64,000 nucleotides of DNA from Desulfoluna sp942491485. Its GTDB lineage: Bacteria; Desulfobacterota; Desulfobacteria; Desulfobacterales; Desulfolunaceae. The first letter of the stretch is position 1; each line of letters begins with the position of its first letter. The stretch spans positions 62,001 to 126,000 of the forward strand of contig CALOAX010000012.1 in NCBI GenBank assembly GCA_942491485.1. The letters run 5' to 3'. Made by a program: the position numbers and the translations under genes. The notes beneath the pieces are model-generated. The model did not search any database. It saw nothing but the letters and a program-made list of their open reading frames with translations, and was not told the origin of the DNA. Of this stretch, positions 51,845 to 61,159 are shown piece by piece.

Positions 51845-53848
51845 TTAAACGATAAAGGTGTTTGTTACCCTGTTGATGGTACTTACCTCGTTATTCAGGC
51901 TCTCCACATGACCGGTCACCTCGTCAGCATTTCTCACCACCAGTTCAATGTCAGCGTTCACTTCGGTAATGCCTGTGGAAATATTGGAGACAATCTCTGT
52001 GCCCTGGGCCAGGTTTTCGTTGATTTCCTGAAGGCCCACTGAAGCCTGGACCACATTGCCCGCGATCTCTTTTGTGGCTGCGGACTGCTCCTCCACCGCC
52101 GTTGCAATGGAGTTGATGGTCTCATTTACGTGGGTGATGGAGTTCACCACGCTGGAGATTCCCTTGGCTGTGTTGCGTGTTGTGGCCTGGACGCCGCTTA
52201 TCTGCTCTTTGATATCCTGTGTGGCCGCGGCGGTTTGGCTGGCCAGCTCTTTGATTTCATTGGCAACCACCGCAAAGCCTTTGCCGGCATCCCCAGCCCT
52301 TGCCGCTTCAATGGTGGCGTTCAGGGCAAGCAGGTTGGTCTGCTCGGAGATTTCTGTGATGGTTTGGGTCACTTTTCCAATTTCTTCCGCAGCCTTTCCC
52401 AGTGCGTCCATCTGCTCCGAGGTCATTCTTGCTTCGGTAACAGCCTCATTGGAGGTGTGGCGTGCTTTTTCTGAGTTTGCGGCAATTTCATTAATGGTGG
52501 ATGTCATCTCTTCAGCGGCACTGGCCACCATATTGGTATTGGTGGTTGTCTGTTCCATGGCAGAGGCGATGGAGTTGATGTTGGCAGAAATTTCCGAAGT
52601 TTCACCGTCAATGCGATTGATGCGCTCGGCGGTGGAGGCCATGGTTTGGTTCATTACGGTGGCCGACTCCGTCAATCCCTGTGAGACGTTCTCCAGGGTT
52701 CGCGAGTTATGGATCAAACCCTTGACGATCCCCTGCAGGTTGCCCACAAAGGTGTTGAACCATTTAGAAAGACGTCCCATCTCATCATCTGAGTCGCTCT
52801 TGAGTCGGCGGGTGAGGTCCCCCTCCCCTTCTGCGATATCCCGGAGCATTTCACGGGCATAGTTGATGGGGTTGATGATGCTTTTTGTCACCACAACGCC
52901 AATAATGGAGAAGACAATAAACATAAGGACGGCAACCCCGGCGATCACTTTGATCAGGCTGTATGTGGGAGCCATCACCTCGCTTTTCTCTATAATGGAG
53001 ATCAATTTCCAACCAACATCGGGAATGGTGAGAACAACTGCTTCGTAATCCTGGTCATCCATGGAAAGCGCAACGGCTCCATCGGACATGGATTCAAGGG
53101 TATTGAATGCAGGAGACCCGAGTTCGGAGAGTTTTTTGAAGTTGGATGAAGGATCTTTGGCGTTGGCAAGAATCACACCATTGGGCTGGACCAGCATCAG
53201 GTACCCTGTTTCCCCGATTTTGATATCGTTGATGAGGGCTGTCAGCACCTCCAGGGAGCACTCAATGGAAGCCACGCCGACAATGTCTCCTGCATTTTTG
53301 ATCGCTGAGGTGATGGCGACAACCGTCCCCCCATTGGAGGACTGAAATGCTTCAGAGACCATGTCCCGATCTGGGTTTGCGGTTTGCGCTATGTACCAGG
53401 GACGAACCCTCGGGTCATACCCTGCTTTCATGGCAATGTCGATTGAGGTGATAAAAGCGCCGTCACGTGTCGCCAGATACACTTCGATGTAGTTGGCATG
53501 GGAGTCATGTATCAGTTTGGACAGGCTGTAATACGCTGCATCAACGCCACCTGCAGCCAGGTAGTCTACTTCTACGGCTTCGGTGTTGTCGAGGTAATGC
53601 GTCATGCCGGAATGAATCTCCTCTTTGAGGGGGGATTCGGAAATCATATGAGTGTTGGCTTTGGTTTCGTTGATAAATGATACGTAGTGCCCCGATATGC
53701 GCTCAAGGACCTTCTTGCTGTTGGAGCGATAGGTATCGATGGAATACCCGCTGAGGGAAATACTCATAATCACGACGATTATGAGCAGGGGGAAAATGAC
53801 GGCTCCCATGAACGAGGCGATGATTTTCTTTCGAATGGTCAAACTCAT
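51845..53848 (-). CDS. Methyl-accepting chemotaxis protein
   Basis: A 667-residue membrane receptor. From the ATG at 53848 (GGAG eight bases upstream) it has a first membrane helix (IIASFMGAVIFPLLIIVVI) and a large periplasmic dCache-type domain (AAGGVDAAYYSLSKLIH ... DPRVRPWYI). A second membrane helix follows near residue 310, then a HAMP domain, and a full signalling domain with the conserved hairpin tip EIKELASQTAAATQDIKEQI. Other che genes are not nearby. The dCache domain suggests small-molecule sensing. Confidence 0.94.
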   Translation of the reverse strand: MSLTIRKKIIASFMGAVIFPLLIIVVIMSISLSGYSIDTYRSNSKKVLERISGHYVSFINETKANTHMISESPLKEEIHSGMTHYLDNTEAVEVDYLAAGGVDAAYYSLSKLIHDSHANYIEVYLATRDGAFITSIDIAMKAGYDPRVRPWYIAQTANPDRDMVSEAFQSSNGGTVVAITSAIKNAGDIVGVASIECSLEVLTALINDIKIGETGYLMLVQPNGVILANAKDPSSNFKKLSELGSPAFNTLESMSDGAVALSMDDQDYEAVVLTIPDVGWKLISIIEKSEVMAPTYSLIKVIAGVAVLMFIVFSIIGVVVTKSIINPINYAREMLRDIAEGEGDLTRRLKSDSDDEMGRLSKWFNTFVGNLQGIVKGLIHNSRTLENVSQGLTESATVMNQTMASTAERINRIDGETSEISANINSIASAMEQTTTNTNMVASAAEEMTSTINEIAANSEKARHTSNEAVTEARMTSEQMDALGKAAEEIGKVTQTITEISEQTNLLALNATIEAARAGDAGKGFAVVANEIKELASQTAAATQDIKEQISGVQATTRNTAKGISSVVNSITHVNETINSIATAVEEQSAATKEIAGNVVQASVGLQEINENLAQGTEIVSNISTGITEVNADIELVVRNADEVTGHVESLNNEVSTINRVTNTFIV

Positions 53849-53960
53849 GACATGTCTCCGTTGGCTTGTGGTTTTGAGACTCCTTGGTTCCCCCTGGGGG
53901 GCCATAATAAAGCTATCGGAAGACCACGCATGAAGGTTTAGCATTAAAAAAAGGATGTTG

Positions 53961-53988
53961 TTGTCATGCCGTCAAACCAGGCTATAGA
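53961..53988 (+). promoter_or_regulatory. Possible promoter of the PgtC-like operon
   Basis: TTGTCA at 53961-53966 is 16 bases from TATAGA at 53983-53988. The intervening 53849-54210 gap has no gene. Confidence 0.4.
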
Positions 53989-54210
53989 TAAGCTTGTCAT
54001 ACCCGGTACCACCGTGCTACGAATCGAATCTATTGGAACAGATCATCCGGTTGACGTGATTTTGCCTGGGACATGAGGGGCAAGGCGCATCCTGATATTA
54101 TTTGATACGCCACATTGGGGGCTTTATTGTTGGGAATGTTTCAGTCCTTTGACAAATGCATCTATCCACGCTCTATCGACTCCCATCCAGTATTGAAGGG
54201 AGGGTCATCT

Positions 54211-55590
54211 ATGTCACAACCTGGTTGTACATGGGCTGGCCTACCTTATATAAAACATCTCTTTATCAGGTTTTTGGTCCTCATGTGTTGCCTGGTACCA
54301 CCCCTTGCGGGCGGTGTTTCGGTAGCCGGGGACCTTGAAAAAATACGCTCCCTCGAAATAATTACCTCGTTTCCACCGGAATTCTACACCCCCTTTGTCA
54401 CAGCCTTTTCTAAGCGGCATCCCGATATCCAGGTTTTGACCCTTAATAAAAAAACCACCGCGGCCCTGGATGAGATCAAACGGGGCAACCCCCGCAGGTT
54501 TGATATATTCTGGTCCTCCTCTCCGGATGCCTTTGCCATTTTAAAAGCTGAAAACGCATTGAGACAATTGCCCCAGGGCAGGCGTCATGACGCTCTTACC
54601 ATCGATGGTGTGAACCTTGATGACCCCGAGGGGTATTTCATGGGCTTCTCCCTCTCCGGCGTAGGCTGGATGTGGAACCCGGCCTATCTCCGAAAGGAGA
54701 AGCTTCCCATCCCCGAGCGATGGGAAGATCTCACCGCCCCCATTTATTACGGTCACCTGGCCATGTCCACGCCCTCTCGGTCCGGCACCACCCACCTTAT
54801 CGTGGAGAGTCTGCTTCAGGATAAGGGCTGGGAGAAAGGCTGGGCCATGCTGCTGCGCATGGCCGTGAACTTAAGGACTGTTTCGGCACGGAGTTTCAGT
54901 GTCCCTGAAGGGCTCATCAGCGGCCGCTTCGGGGTGGGGTTGGGCATCGACTTCCTTGCTCAGTCCAGAAAGGAGCTGGGCTTTCGTTATGGGGACCCCG
55001 TCTATTTGGCCCCTGCCGGAATCGCGGTGTTAATCAATGGGAAAAATACAGCCGAGGCAGATATTTTCGTTGATTTTATCCTCTCGCCCGAAGGGCAGGC
55101 GATACTCCTTGCACCGGCCGTGAGTCGACTGCCCGTTTCCCGCGAACTCCATGCAAAAGGAGACGAGCCTGAACTTTTCAGGATGATTCGGGACAATCAT
55201 TCAAAACCCTACGATGCGGTGCTCTCCCAGTCTCGCTACCATCTTGTCAATCAACTTTTTGACCGAATGATCACCTACAGGCTCCCCGAACGCCGCAAAC
55301 TCTGGAAGCGATTTCTGACCTTGGAAAAAAAGGCCGAAGCCATGGGGTTTGCCCACTGGCCGGTGAAAGAGCAGTTGATAACCATTCTCAGCGAGGTCCC
55401 GGTGACTGAAAGCCAGAGCAGGACCCCTGAGTTTACGGTCCTTTTTACCCTCGCCAGCCGAGGCTCCGCACGGGGGCGGGAGCAGCGGAAGCAGATTCGA
55501 AGTTGGGAAACATTTCTCTCACGCCGCCTGACCCGGGCCAAGGAGCTTCTGGATAAGGCGGAATTCGACCTGAAGGCTGTCAGGCGATGA
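54211..55590 (+). CDS. PgtC-like periplasmic binding protein linked to a two-component system
   Basis: A 459-residue exported binding protein. The N-terminal hydrophobic stretch LFIRFLVLMCCLVPPLAG looks like a signal peptide or anchor. The mature part is of the ABC-type iron/phosphoglycerate-binding fold (LEIITSFPPEFYTPFVTAF, then RFDIFWSSSPDAFAILKAE and GFSLSGVGWMWNP). The ATG at 54211 has GGAGGG upstream. No ABC permease or ATPase is nearby. Instead its stop overlaps the kinase gene by four bases, as PgtC (a regulatory binding protein) sits with PgtB and PgtA. It probably presents ligand to the kinase. The ligand is unknown. Confidence 0.82.
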   Translation: MSQPGCTWAGLPYIKHLFIRFLVLMCCLVPPLAGGVSVAGDLEKIRSLEIITSFPPEFYTPFVTAFSKRHPDIQVLTLNKKTTAALDEIKRGNPRRFDIFWSSSPDAFAILKAENALRQLPQGRRHDALTIDGVNLDDPEGYFMGFSLSGVGWMWNPAYLRKEKLPIPERWEDLTAPIYYGHLAMSTPSRSGTTHLIVESLLQDKGWEKGWAMLLRMAVNLRTVSARSFSVPEGLISGRFGVGLGIDFLAQSRKELGFRYGDPVYLAPAGIAVLINGKNTAEADIFVDFILSPEGQAILLAPAVSRLPVSRELHAKGDEPELFRMIRDNHSKPYDAVLSQSRYHLVNQLFDRMITYRLPERRKLWKRFLTLEKKAEAMGFAHWPVKEQLITILSEVPVTESQSRTPEFTVLFTLASRGSARGREQRKQIRSWETFLSRRLTRAKELLDKAEFDLKAVRR

Positions 55591-57572
55591 AGAGAATGAT
55601 CTCAAAAATATTTCCAGTGCGTTATGGCATATGGTCCCGGCTTCTCACGGCCTTTGGCATCACCGCGACCATGACAGCCATGGCCGCGGTCACGGCACTT
55701 CTCGTTTTCAATCGCGCCAATGACATCCTTGGGGTCTTTACGCAAGAGCACCTTCCCGAGGTGGTCCAAGTGGCTGAGCTGGAAGAGATCGGTGGTGAAA
55801 TCATCGCCATGGCTCCCCTGCTGCTCTCCGCACCGGATGAAACCACCCGCAACACCATTCAGGCCGACCTCGACAACCTTGTGGTGGACGTGAACAGCCA
55901 CATCAACGCCTTGGGAATTACCTCGGTTCATACACGGGACGAGATAGAAACTCTGTTGAGCGGTTTGAAAGCCAATCTGGTGGCCCTTCAAACCGCCGTG
56001 GCGGGCCGTCTTTCGGAAGAGGCGCTCCTTGCCCGCCAAACCGAACGGTTGAGGTGGCTCTATGCCGATCTCCTCGGGGAGCTGGACCCCCTCAACCAGG
56101 ACCTCGCTTACAACCTGGATTCCGAAATCGAGCGCATGATCGGTGCATCGCTTCGCGGAGACCGTCAGTTTTCTGCCCTGAGGCTGAGGGAGAACCGTCA
56201 GATCAAAGACACCGTTGAAAAGGTGGGCTCCAACGGCATCCTTCTGGTGAGCCTGATGCTTCAGGTGGCAACCGCACAAGGGGATGCACAAATCGACAAC
56301 CTGGCATCCCTTTCAGGGGACGCCATGGATTTTATTCGAGTAAACCTTGCCCAATTGCCCGGTGACTCGAGTTTCCTTACCTTAAGGCAGGTCTTTGATG
56401 GGATCGTTACCCTGGCTGACGGACCGGAGTCCATTTTTGCCACCAAAAAAAGAATGCACCGCCAGGAAGTGGCCGGTCAGGATATTCTTTCAAACAACAG
56501 AACCCTGGTCGTAGAGCTTCGCAAGCTTATTGACACCATCGTGAGCGACACGCAGGAGGAAGCGTTTCACGCAGCTGCCGGAATTCGGCAAACCATGAAA
56601 CGAGCCCAGTCGCTCCTCATCGCCATGGTTCTTTTTACCCTTGTCACCACCGGCGCAGTTCTCTGGTTTTATGTGCGGGGAAGCATCGTAAAGCGGCTGG
56701 ATGCCCTGGCTCGCAGCATGCGGGCCATAGCCGGCGGAGACCTTGACCACACAGTCCCTGAGGCTGGCGATGATGAGATAGGTGAGATGACCGAGGCCCT
56801 GCGTATTTTCAGGGACACGGCCGAAGCCCGCCTCAAAGCCCAGAACGAACTGGTGCAGGCAGGGAAGCTGGCCGCCTTAGGACAGCTCACCGCGGGGATC
56901 TCCCATGAATTGAACCAGCCGCTGTCGGCGATCCGGTATTATCTCCACAACGCCCGCCTGCTTCTGGAGCGGGGGCACGTGGAGACCCACACGGACAACC
57001 TTACCCGGATCGGCGACCTCGTGGAGCGCATGGCCAAGATGATCAGTCACCTGAAGACCTTTGCGCGCTGGCCCGCCGAGGCAACGGTTTCTGTCGCTGT
57101 GGAGCCGGTCATCGATCATGCTCTCTCCCTTTTTGCATCCAAAATCAAGGGGGGGACGATTCAGGTATTGCGGGGTGAGGAAGACCTGTCCGTGACTGTG
57201 TGTGCCGAAGAGATCCGCCTTGAACAGGTGCTCATCAATCTCATCAGCAATGCCGTGGATGCCGTTATGGAGATGCCCGAAGGCGAGCGTCGTCTTGCCA
57301 TTGACGTCATTGAAGATGAGGGTTCGGTCCATATATGCGTGACGGACAGCGGGCCGGGCATTCCTGCCGAGTCCCTGGACTCCATCTTTGATCCGTTTTA
57401 CACCACCAAAGAGGTGGGCAAGGGGCTTGGCCTCGGGTTGTCCATCTCCTACAACATTGTTAAAGACTTTCAAGGGTCCCTTGAGGCCCTGACGCTGGAA
57501 GACGGCGGGACGCGATTTTCCCTCACCCTGCCTAAGGCCGGAATAAAGATAACAGGACACGATCAACAATGA
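55587..57572 (+). CDS. DctB/PgtB-like sensor histidine kinase
   Basis: A 661-residue membrane kinase. A first membrane helix near residues 18-40 and a second near 345-365 bracket a 300-residue periplasmic helical domain. HAMP follows (IAGGDLDHTVPEAGDDEIG). The kinase core has the H-box AALGQLTAGISHELNQPLSA, the N-box LINLISNAVDAV, and G boxes DSGPGIP and GLGLGLSISYNI. The start overlaps the binding-protein stop (ATGA), and the stop overlaps the regulator start. It likely senses occupancy of the binding protein and phosphorylates the regulator. Confidence 0.92.
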   Translation: MKRMISKIFPVRYGIWSRLLTAFGITATMTAMAAVTALLVFNRANDILGVFTQEHLPEVVQVAELEEIGGEIIAMAPLLLSAPDETTRNTIQADLDNLVVDVNSHINALGITSVHTRDEIETLLSGLKANLVALQTAVAGRLSEEALLARQTERLRWLYADLLGELDPLNQDLAYNLDSEIERMIGASLRGDRQFSALRLRENRQIKDTVEKVGSNGILLVSLMLQVATAQGDAQIDNLASLSGDAMDFIRVNLAQLPGDSSFLTLRQVFDGIVTLADGPESIFATKKRMHRQEVAGQDILSNNRTLVVELRKLIDTIVSDTQEEAFHAAAGIRQTMKRAQSLLIAMVLFTLVTTGAVLWFYVRGSIVKRLDALARSMRAIAGGDLDHTVPEAGDDEIGEMTEALRIFRDTAEARLKAQNELVQAGKLAALGQLTAGISHELNQPLSAIRYYLHNARLLLERGHVETHTDNLTRIGDLVERMAKMISHLKTFARWPAEATVSVAVEPVIDHALSLFASKIKGGTIQVLRGEEDLSVTVCAEEIRLEQVLINLISNAVDAVMEMPEGERRLAIDVIEDEGSVHICVTDSGPGIPAESLDSIFDPFYTTKEVGKGLGLGLSISYNIVKDFQGSLEALTLEDGGTRFSLTLPKAGIKITGHDQQ

Positions 57573-58918
57573 TGATCCCCATAGGTGAAATATTTCTTGT
57601 GGACGATGAGGAGGAGATCCGCATCGCCAGCAGACAAACCTTTGAGTTGGAAGGCTATGCCGTCCGAACCTTTGCCTCTGCAGCCGAGGTCCTGCCCCAC
57701 ATCTCCCCCGACTGGCTGGGGGTGGTGATCACGGATGTAAAAATGCCGGGCATGGACGGTCTTGAACTCCTCTCCGCCATCCGGAAGATGGCACCGGATC
57801 TTCCCGTGGTGATTCAAACCGGTCATGGAGATGTTCCCATGGCCCTTAAGGCGATGCATGAGGGAGCCTATGATTTTATCGAAAAACCGGTGCCCCCGGA
57901 ATACCTCATCGATGTGGCAAAACGGGCCCTGGAGACCCGCCGACTCAACCTGGAGAACCGATCCCTTAAGGCTCGCCTCGGCTCAGAGGCCGATATCGAG
58001 TCTCGGATCATCGGCAAATCACCCGTCGCCAGAGAGCTGCGTCGAACCATAAGTGCCCTTTCCCTTATCGATGTGGATGTCCTCCTTATCGGTGAAACCG
58101 GTGTGGGAAAAGAACTTGCTGCCCACTGTCTCCACGACTTCGGAAACCGCAAGGCCGGAAGTTTTGTGCCCTTGAACTGTGGTGCCATTCCGCCAAACCT
58201 GGTGGAAAGCGAACTCTTCGGGCACGAGCGCGGCGCTTTTACCAGTGCCTCCACACGGCGTATCGGCAAAATAGAACAGGCCCAGGGCGGGACCCTGTTT
58301 CTGGATGAGATCGAATCCATGCCCCTTTCTGTTCAGGTAAAGGTCTTAAGGGCCCTTCAGGAACGTACCATCGAGCGGGTGGGAGGAAACCGCCTCATCT
58401 CCGTTGATTTTCGTGTCATTGCAGCCACCAAGGTCAACCTGCGCGATGCCGTGGGCAGGGGCGAATTCCGGGAGGATCTCTTCTACCGCCTTAACGTGGC
58501 ACGGGTTGCCATTCCCCCCTTGCGCGAGCGCACAGGGGATATCATGCTCCTTCTCCACTGGTTTCTGATGAAAATGGCGGAGCGGTTTCATACCCAAGCC
58601 CCCACCCTTGATCCGAAAACAACCAGTCGCTTTGAAGATTACGCCTGGCCGGGAAACATCCGGGAGCTTCGCAATGTTGCCCAGCAACTGGTCCTGGGAC
58701 TCCCCCTGGATCTGGCGGAGACGGAAGCCCCCCTGGCCTCAGGGCAGGACGATGCCGTGCCGTCCGGGCTGGACTGCCAGGTGCAGCTCTATGAAAAAAA
58801 ACTTATTGAAAAGGCCCTTGAAAGAAACGGCGGCAGCATGACCAAAACAGCCCAGGACCTCGATATCCCCAGAAAACGCCTCTACCTGCGCATGCAGAAA
58901 TTCGGTATTCAAAAATAG
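57569..58918 (+). CDS. DctD/PgtA-like sigma-54-dependent response regulator
   Basis: A 449-residue NtrC-family activator. The receiver has acidic DDEEE near residue 11 and D in VVITDVKMPGMDG near 55. The AAA+ domain has Walker A GETGVGKE and Walker B GGTLFLDEIES. The sigma-54 contact loop reads GAFTSA at about residues 222-227 in place of GAFTGA. A Fis-type helix-turn-helix closes the protein (SMTKTAQDLDIPRKRLYL). Its target is probably the -24/-12 promoter at 59437. Confidence 0.94.
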   Translation: MMIPIGEIFLVDDEEEIRIASRQTFELEGYAVRTFASAAEVLPHISPDWLGVVITDVKMPGMDGLELLSAIRKMAPDLPVVIQTGHGDVPMALKAMHEGAYDFIEKPVPPEYLIDVAKRALETRRLNLENRSLKARLGSEADIESRIIGKSPVARELRRTISALSLIDVDVLLIGETGVGKELAAHCLHDFGNRKAGSFVPLNCGAIPPNLVESELFGHERGAFTSASTRRIGKIEQAQGGTLFLDEIESMPLSVQVKVLRALQERTIERVGGNRLISVDFRVIAATKVNLRDAVGRGEFREDLFYRLNVARVAIPPLRERTGDIMLLLHWFLMKMAERFHTQAPTLDPKTTSRFEDYAWPGNIRELRNVAQQLVLGLPLDLAETEAPLASGQDDAVPSGLDCQVQLYEKKLIEKALERNGGSMTKTAQDLDIPRKRLYLRMQKFGIQK

Positions 58919-59165
58919 GCGCCTCCGGCGGGTCGCTTTTTGTAAAAAGCTCCGCAAAAACTTTCCGGTTGCATCCCCTTTTACCGCTCAGCCCCACCGG
59001 GGCTGAGCGGTAAAAGGGGATACTTGCTCGTTATGGTGAGTACAGTAGAAAAACCAACATCTTCGTATGCATCGAAATCGGCATTGAAACCTATTTGTCA
59101 AGATTTTCAATGACTTAGCATTCAAAAAGGCCGCCGGAGGCAATGTTGAACTGAATAGTTACCTG
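58919..59165. repeat. Composite dispersed repeat, copy 9, with a 23-base perfect palindrome arm
   Basis: Head GCCTCCGGCGGGTCGC at 58920, then a perfect inverted repeat with arms 58973-58995 and 58999-59021 around ACC, and a second end CCGCCGGAGGCAATG at 59125 with tail TGAACTGAATAGTTACC. The flank 58920-58972 is nearly identical in reverse to the flank at 63831-63882. Confidence 0.75.
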
Positions 59166-59343
59166 GTTTTAGAATAATGAAACAGGCCTCTTTCCGAAAC
59201 GGGTTGCCCTATGTCGCCCTCCACGCGAATGCCCCGAAATCAATTGAGCTATGGCTCCCTTCATGCATTCGCCATAGGGTTTCCAGGTGCCCCCACCTGG
59301 CCGCCAGAGGCACACGTTAGCCATGAGTCAATTCCGGTACGCG

Positions 59344-59361
59344 TGGGTCACGTATGACCCA
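59344..59361 (+). promoter_or_regulatory. Candidate enhancer site (UAS) for the sigma-54 activator
   Basis: A perfect 7-base dyad TGGGTCA-CGTA-TGACCCA, centred about 86 bases upstream of the -24 element. Position and symmetry fit an upstream activator site for the DctD-like regulator, but the binding site is inferred. Confidence 0.6.
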
Positions 59362-59436
59362 TCGCAGCATCCTTCTTTCCTCCCCTCCCCTGAAAAATCT
59401 TCTGTCATTTCAGCCGTGATTACCTCAGGCGCAACA

Positions 59437-59453
59437 TTGGCACGGCATTTGCC
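59437..59453 (+). promoter_or_regulatory. Sigma-54 (-24/-12) promoter of tctC
   Basis: TTGGCACG-GCAT-TTGCC has GG at 59439-59440 and GC at 59451-59452, exactly ten bases apart, and closely matches the consensus TGGCACG-N4-TTGC. It drives tctC 140 bases downstream. With the activator and the dyad upstream, this is the best-supported regulatory circuit in the window. Confidence 0.85.
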
Positions 59454-59592
59454 AATACAAGAGCGGTAAACTCGACAGCCCTATGATGTCATGTCCCCGA
59501 TACCCCTTGCGAGCGATGCTGTTTTTGGCGTCCGTGCTTTTTGTTGCGGGGTTCGAGGAGATGACCTGTGAAACACTGAAAAGGAGAAGATG

Positions 59593-60546
59593 ATGCGTAA
59601 AGTGATGACCCTCTTACTGGCTTTGAGCCTTGCTCTGCCCCTTTCTCTCTCGTCCGCCTTTGCGGGTGAGTACCCCTCCAAGCCCATCAAAATTATTGTC
59701 CCCTCTAAGGCTGGTGGTTCCACGGACACCGGTGCCCGTGTCTTTATCAAGGCGGCCAAGAAATACTGGCCCGATGCAAAGTTCGTCATCAAAAACGTCC
59801 CCGGCTCCGGTGGCCAGAAAGGGTTTGAAGAGATTGCCAAGGCGAAAAAAGACGGCCACACCATCGGCATGATCTTCACCACCCAGGTGGTGGCCCATGT
59901 TGTTGCCAAACGCGCCCGTTACACCCTGGACAGCTTCCACGTCATGGGCAATGTCATGCAGGACCCCCTTATTGTTGCCGTTCCCAAGGACAGCACCATC
60001 ACCGGGATGGAAGCGTTCATCAAGGAAGCCAAGGCCCGCTCCCTCACCACCGCCGTCAACGGCATCGGGTCCGACGACTTCGTTGCAGCCAAAAAGCTTG
60101 AAGCACAGACCGGCGTTGCCTTCAACCTGCTGCCCACCAAAGGCTCCACCGAGCAGAAGGCCATGATCCTCGGCGGACACGTCGACGCAAGCATCATGAA
60201 CCTCTCCCAGCTCCACAGCCAGCACAAGGCCGGTACCGCTCGCATTATTGCCATCCTGGACGACAACCGTTCCGAAATCCTTCCCGAGGTAAAAACAGCC
60301 ACCGAGCAGGGGTTCCCCGTAACCATGACCGCCACCCGTGGATTTGTGGCTCCCGCAGGTGTGGCCAAGGAGAAGCTGGCCAAACTTGACGATCTCCTTG
60401 CCAAGGTCCAGAAGGACGAAGAGTTCATCGCGGAGTGCAAGAAAGACGTCTTCTTTCTGCTTCCCATGTCCGGTGAAAAGTACCTTGAATACCTTCAGGG
60501 TCTGCAGGCCGAAACCCAGACCTTCTATGACAAGAATCCATGGTGA
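59593..60546 (+). CDS. tctC: TctC/Bug-family periplasmic binding protein of a tripartite tricarboxylate transporter
   Basis: A 317-residue exported solute-binding protein. A signal peptide (MRKVMTLLLALSLALPLSLS, cleavage near AFAG) precedes the binding domain YPSKPIKIIVPSKAGGSTD, then VPGSGGQKGFEEIA. The ATG at 59593 is preferred over the one at 59590 because AAGGAG then has a normal six-base spacing. It delivers a carboxylate to the TctB/TctA membrane pair. The substrate cannot be read from sequence. Tight spacing of six bases to tctB. Confidence 0.92.
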   Translation: MRKVMTLLLALSLALPLSLSSAFAGEYPSKPIKIIVPSKAGGSTDTGARVFIKAAKKYWPDAKFVIKNVPGSGGQKGFEEIAKAKKDGHTIGMIFTTQVVAHVVAKRARYTLDSFHVMGNVMQDPLIVAVPKDSTITGMEAFIKEAKARSLTTAVNGIGSDDFVAAKKLEAQTGVAFNLLPTKGSTEQKAMILGGHVDASIMNLSQLHSQHKAGTARIIAILDDNRSEILPEVKTATEQGFPVTMTATRGFVAPAGVAKEKLAKLDDLLAKVQKDEEFIAECKKDVFFLLPMSGEKYLEYLQGLQAETQTFYDKNPW

Positions 60547-60552
60547 TAACAC

Positions 60553-61005
60553 ATGACAAAACGTGTAACTGAGCTGCTCATTCTCGGGGGCTTTCTGGCG
60601 CTGGCGTTTCTGCTCTACAGGAGCACAGCGGCCTATCCCGAGTCCGTCCAGGGTTCAACAGCCATGTATGTTCGCTTTCTCGCCGGTTCTTTAGGGCTTT
60701 TGTGTGCCGTTGAAATTGCGGCATGGCTCAAAACCCGAGAACAAGAGATCAGCGAAAAGCTGAACATTACCGCAGCACCGGTTCGGTTCTGGGGCCTGCT
60801 TATCGAGCTGGTGGTTTACTCCCTGCTCCTGGAGCCCCTGGGATTCTACCTTGCCTCTCTCATTTTTCTTCCGGTGGCCATGGTCACCCAAGGGGCGAGA
60901 AAACCGCTCTCCATCGGGTTGACAACGGCAGGTGTCCTGCTCTTTGTCTTCCTGGTGTTTGAGAAGCTGCTGGCCGTTCCCCTGCCGGAGAGACTCTGGT
61001 TTTAA
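60553..61005 (+). CDS. tctB: Small membrane subunit TctB of the tripartite tricarboxylate transporter
   Basis: A 150-residue protein with four hydrophobic segments (ELLILGGFLALAFLLYRST, FLAGSLGLLCAVEIAAWL, LLIELVVYSLLLEPLGFYLA, SIGLTTAGVLLFVFLVFEKL). Size and position between tctC and tctA identify it. The gap to tctA is 154 bases and holds two hairpins. Confidence 0.9.
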   Translation: MTKRVTELLILGGFLALAFLLYRSTAAYPESVQGSTAMYVRFLAGSLGLLCAVEIAAWLKTREQEISEKLNITAAPVRFWGLLIELVVYSLLLEPLGFYLASLIFLPVAMVTQGARKPLSIGLTTAGVLLFVFLVFEKLLAVPLPERLWF

Positions 61006-61012
61006 GCACGAC

Positions 61013-61079
61013 GGGCCTCCAATTTCGACAGTGCGATCCGGTTGAACAAGACACCACAGACCGGGTCGCACGGAGGCCC
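61013..61079 (+). ncRNA. Long RNA hairpin in the tctB-tctA intergenic region
   Basis: GGGCCTCC at 61013-61020 pairs with GGAGGCCC at 61072-61079, and GTGCGATCCGGT at 61031-61042 pairs with ACCGGGTCGCAC at 61060-61071 with one G-U pair. A ten-base one-sided bulge lies between the stems and the loop has 17 bases. It is best read as a cis RNA structure, not a separate gene. Confidence 0.5.
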
Positions 61080-61089
61080 ATAAAAGATG

Positions 61090-61117
61090 GCCTCGCAAAA
61101 AGTCGTGAGGCGTTTTT
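61090..61117 (+). terminator. Terminator-like hairpin before tctA
   Basis: GCCTCGC at 61090-61096 pairs with GTGAGGC at 61105-61111 (one G-U pair) and is followed by GTTTTT, with another T-run at 61127-61133. It could partly stop transcripts before tctA. Confidence 0.55.
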
Positions 61118-61159
61118 GACAATGACTTTTTTTCAGGCGCATCTTAACAGGACATCACT

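Noticed and set aside
59614..60552. Open frame of 312 codons on the minus strand
   Set aside because: Antisense to tctC, which has a signal peptide, ribosome site and promoter. High GC at third positions creates the shadow.
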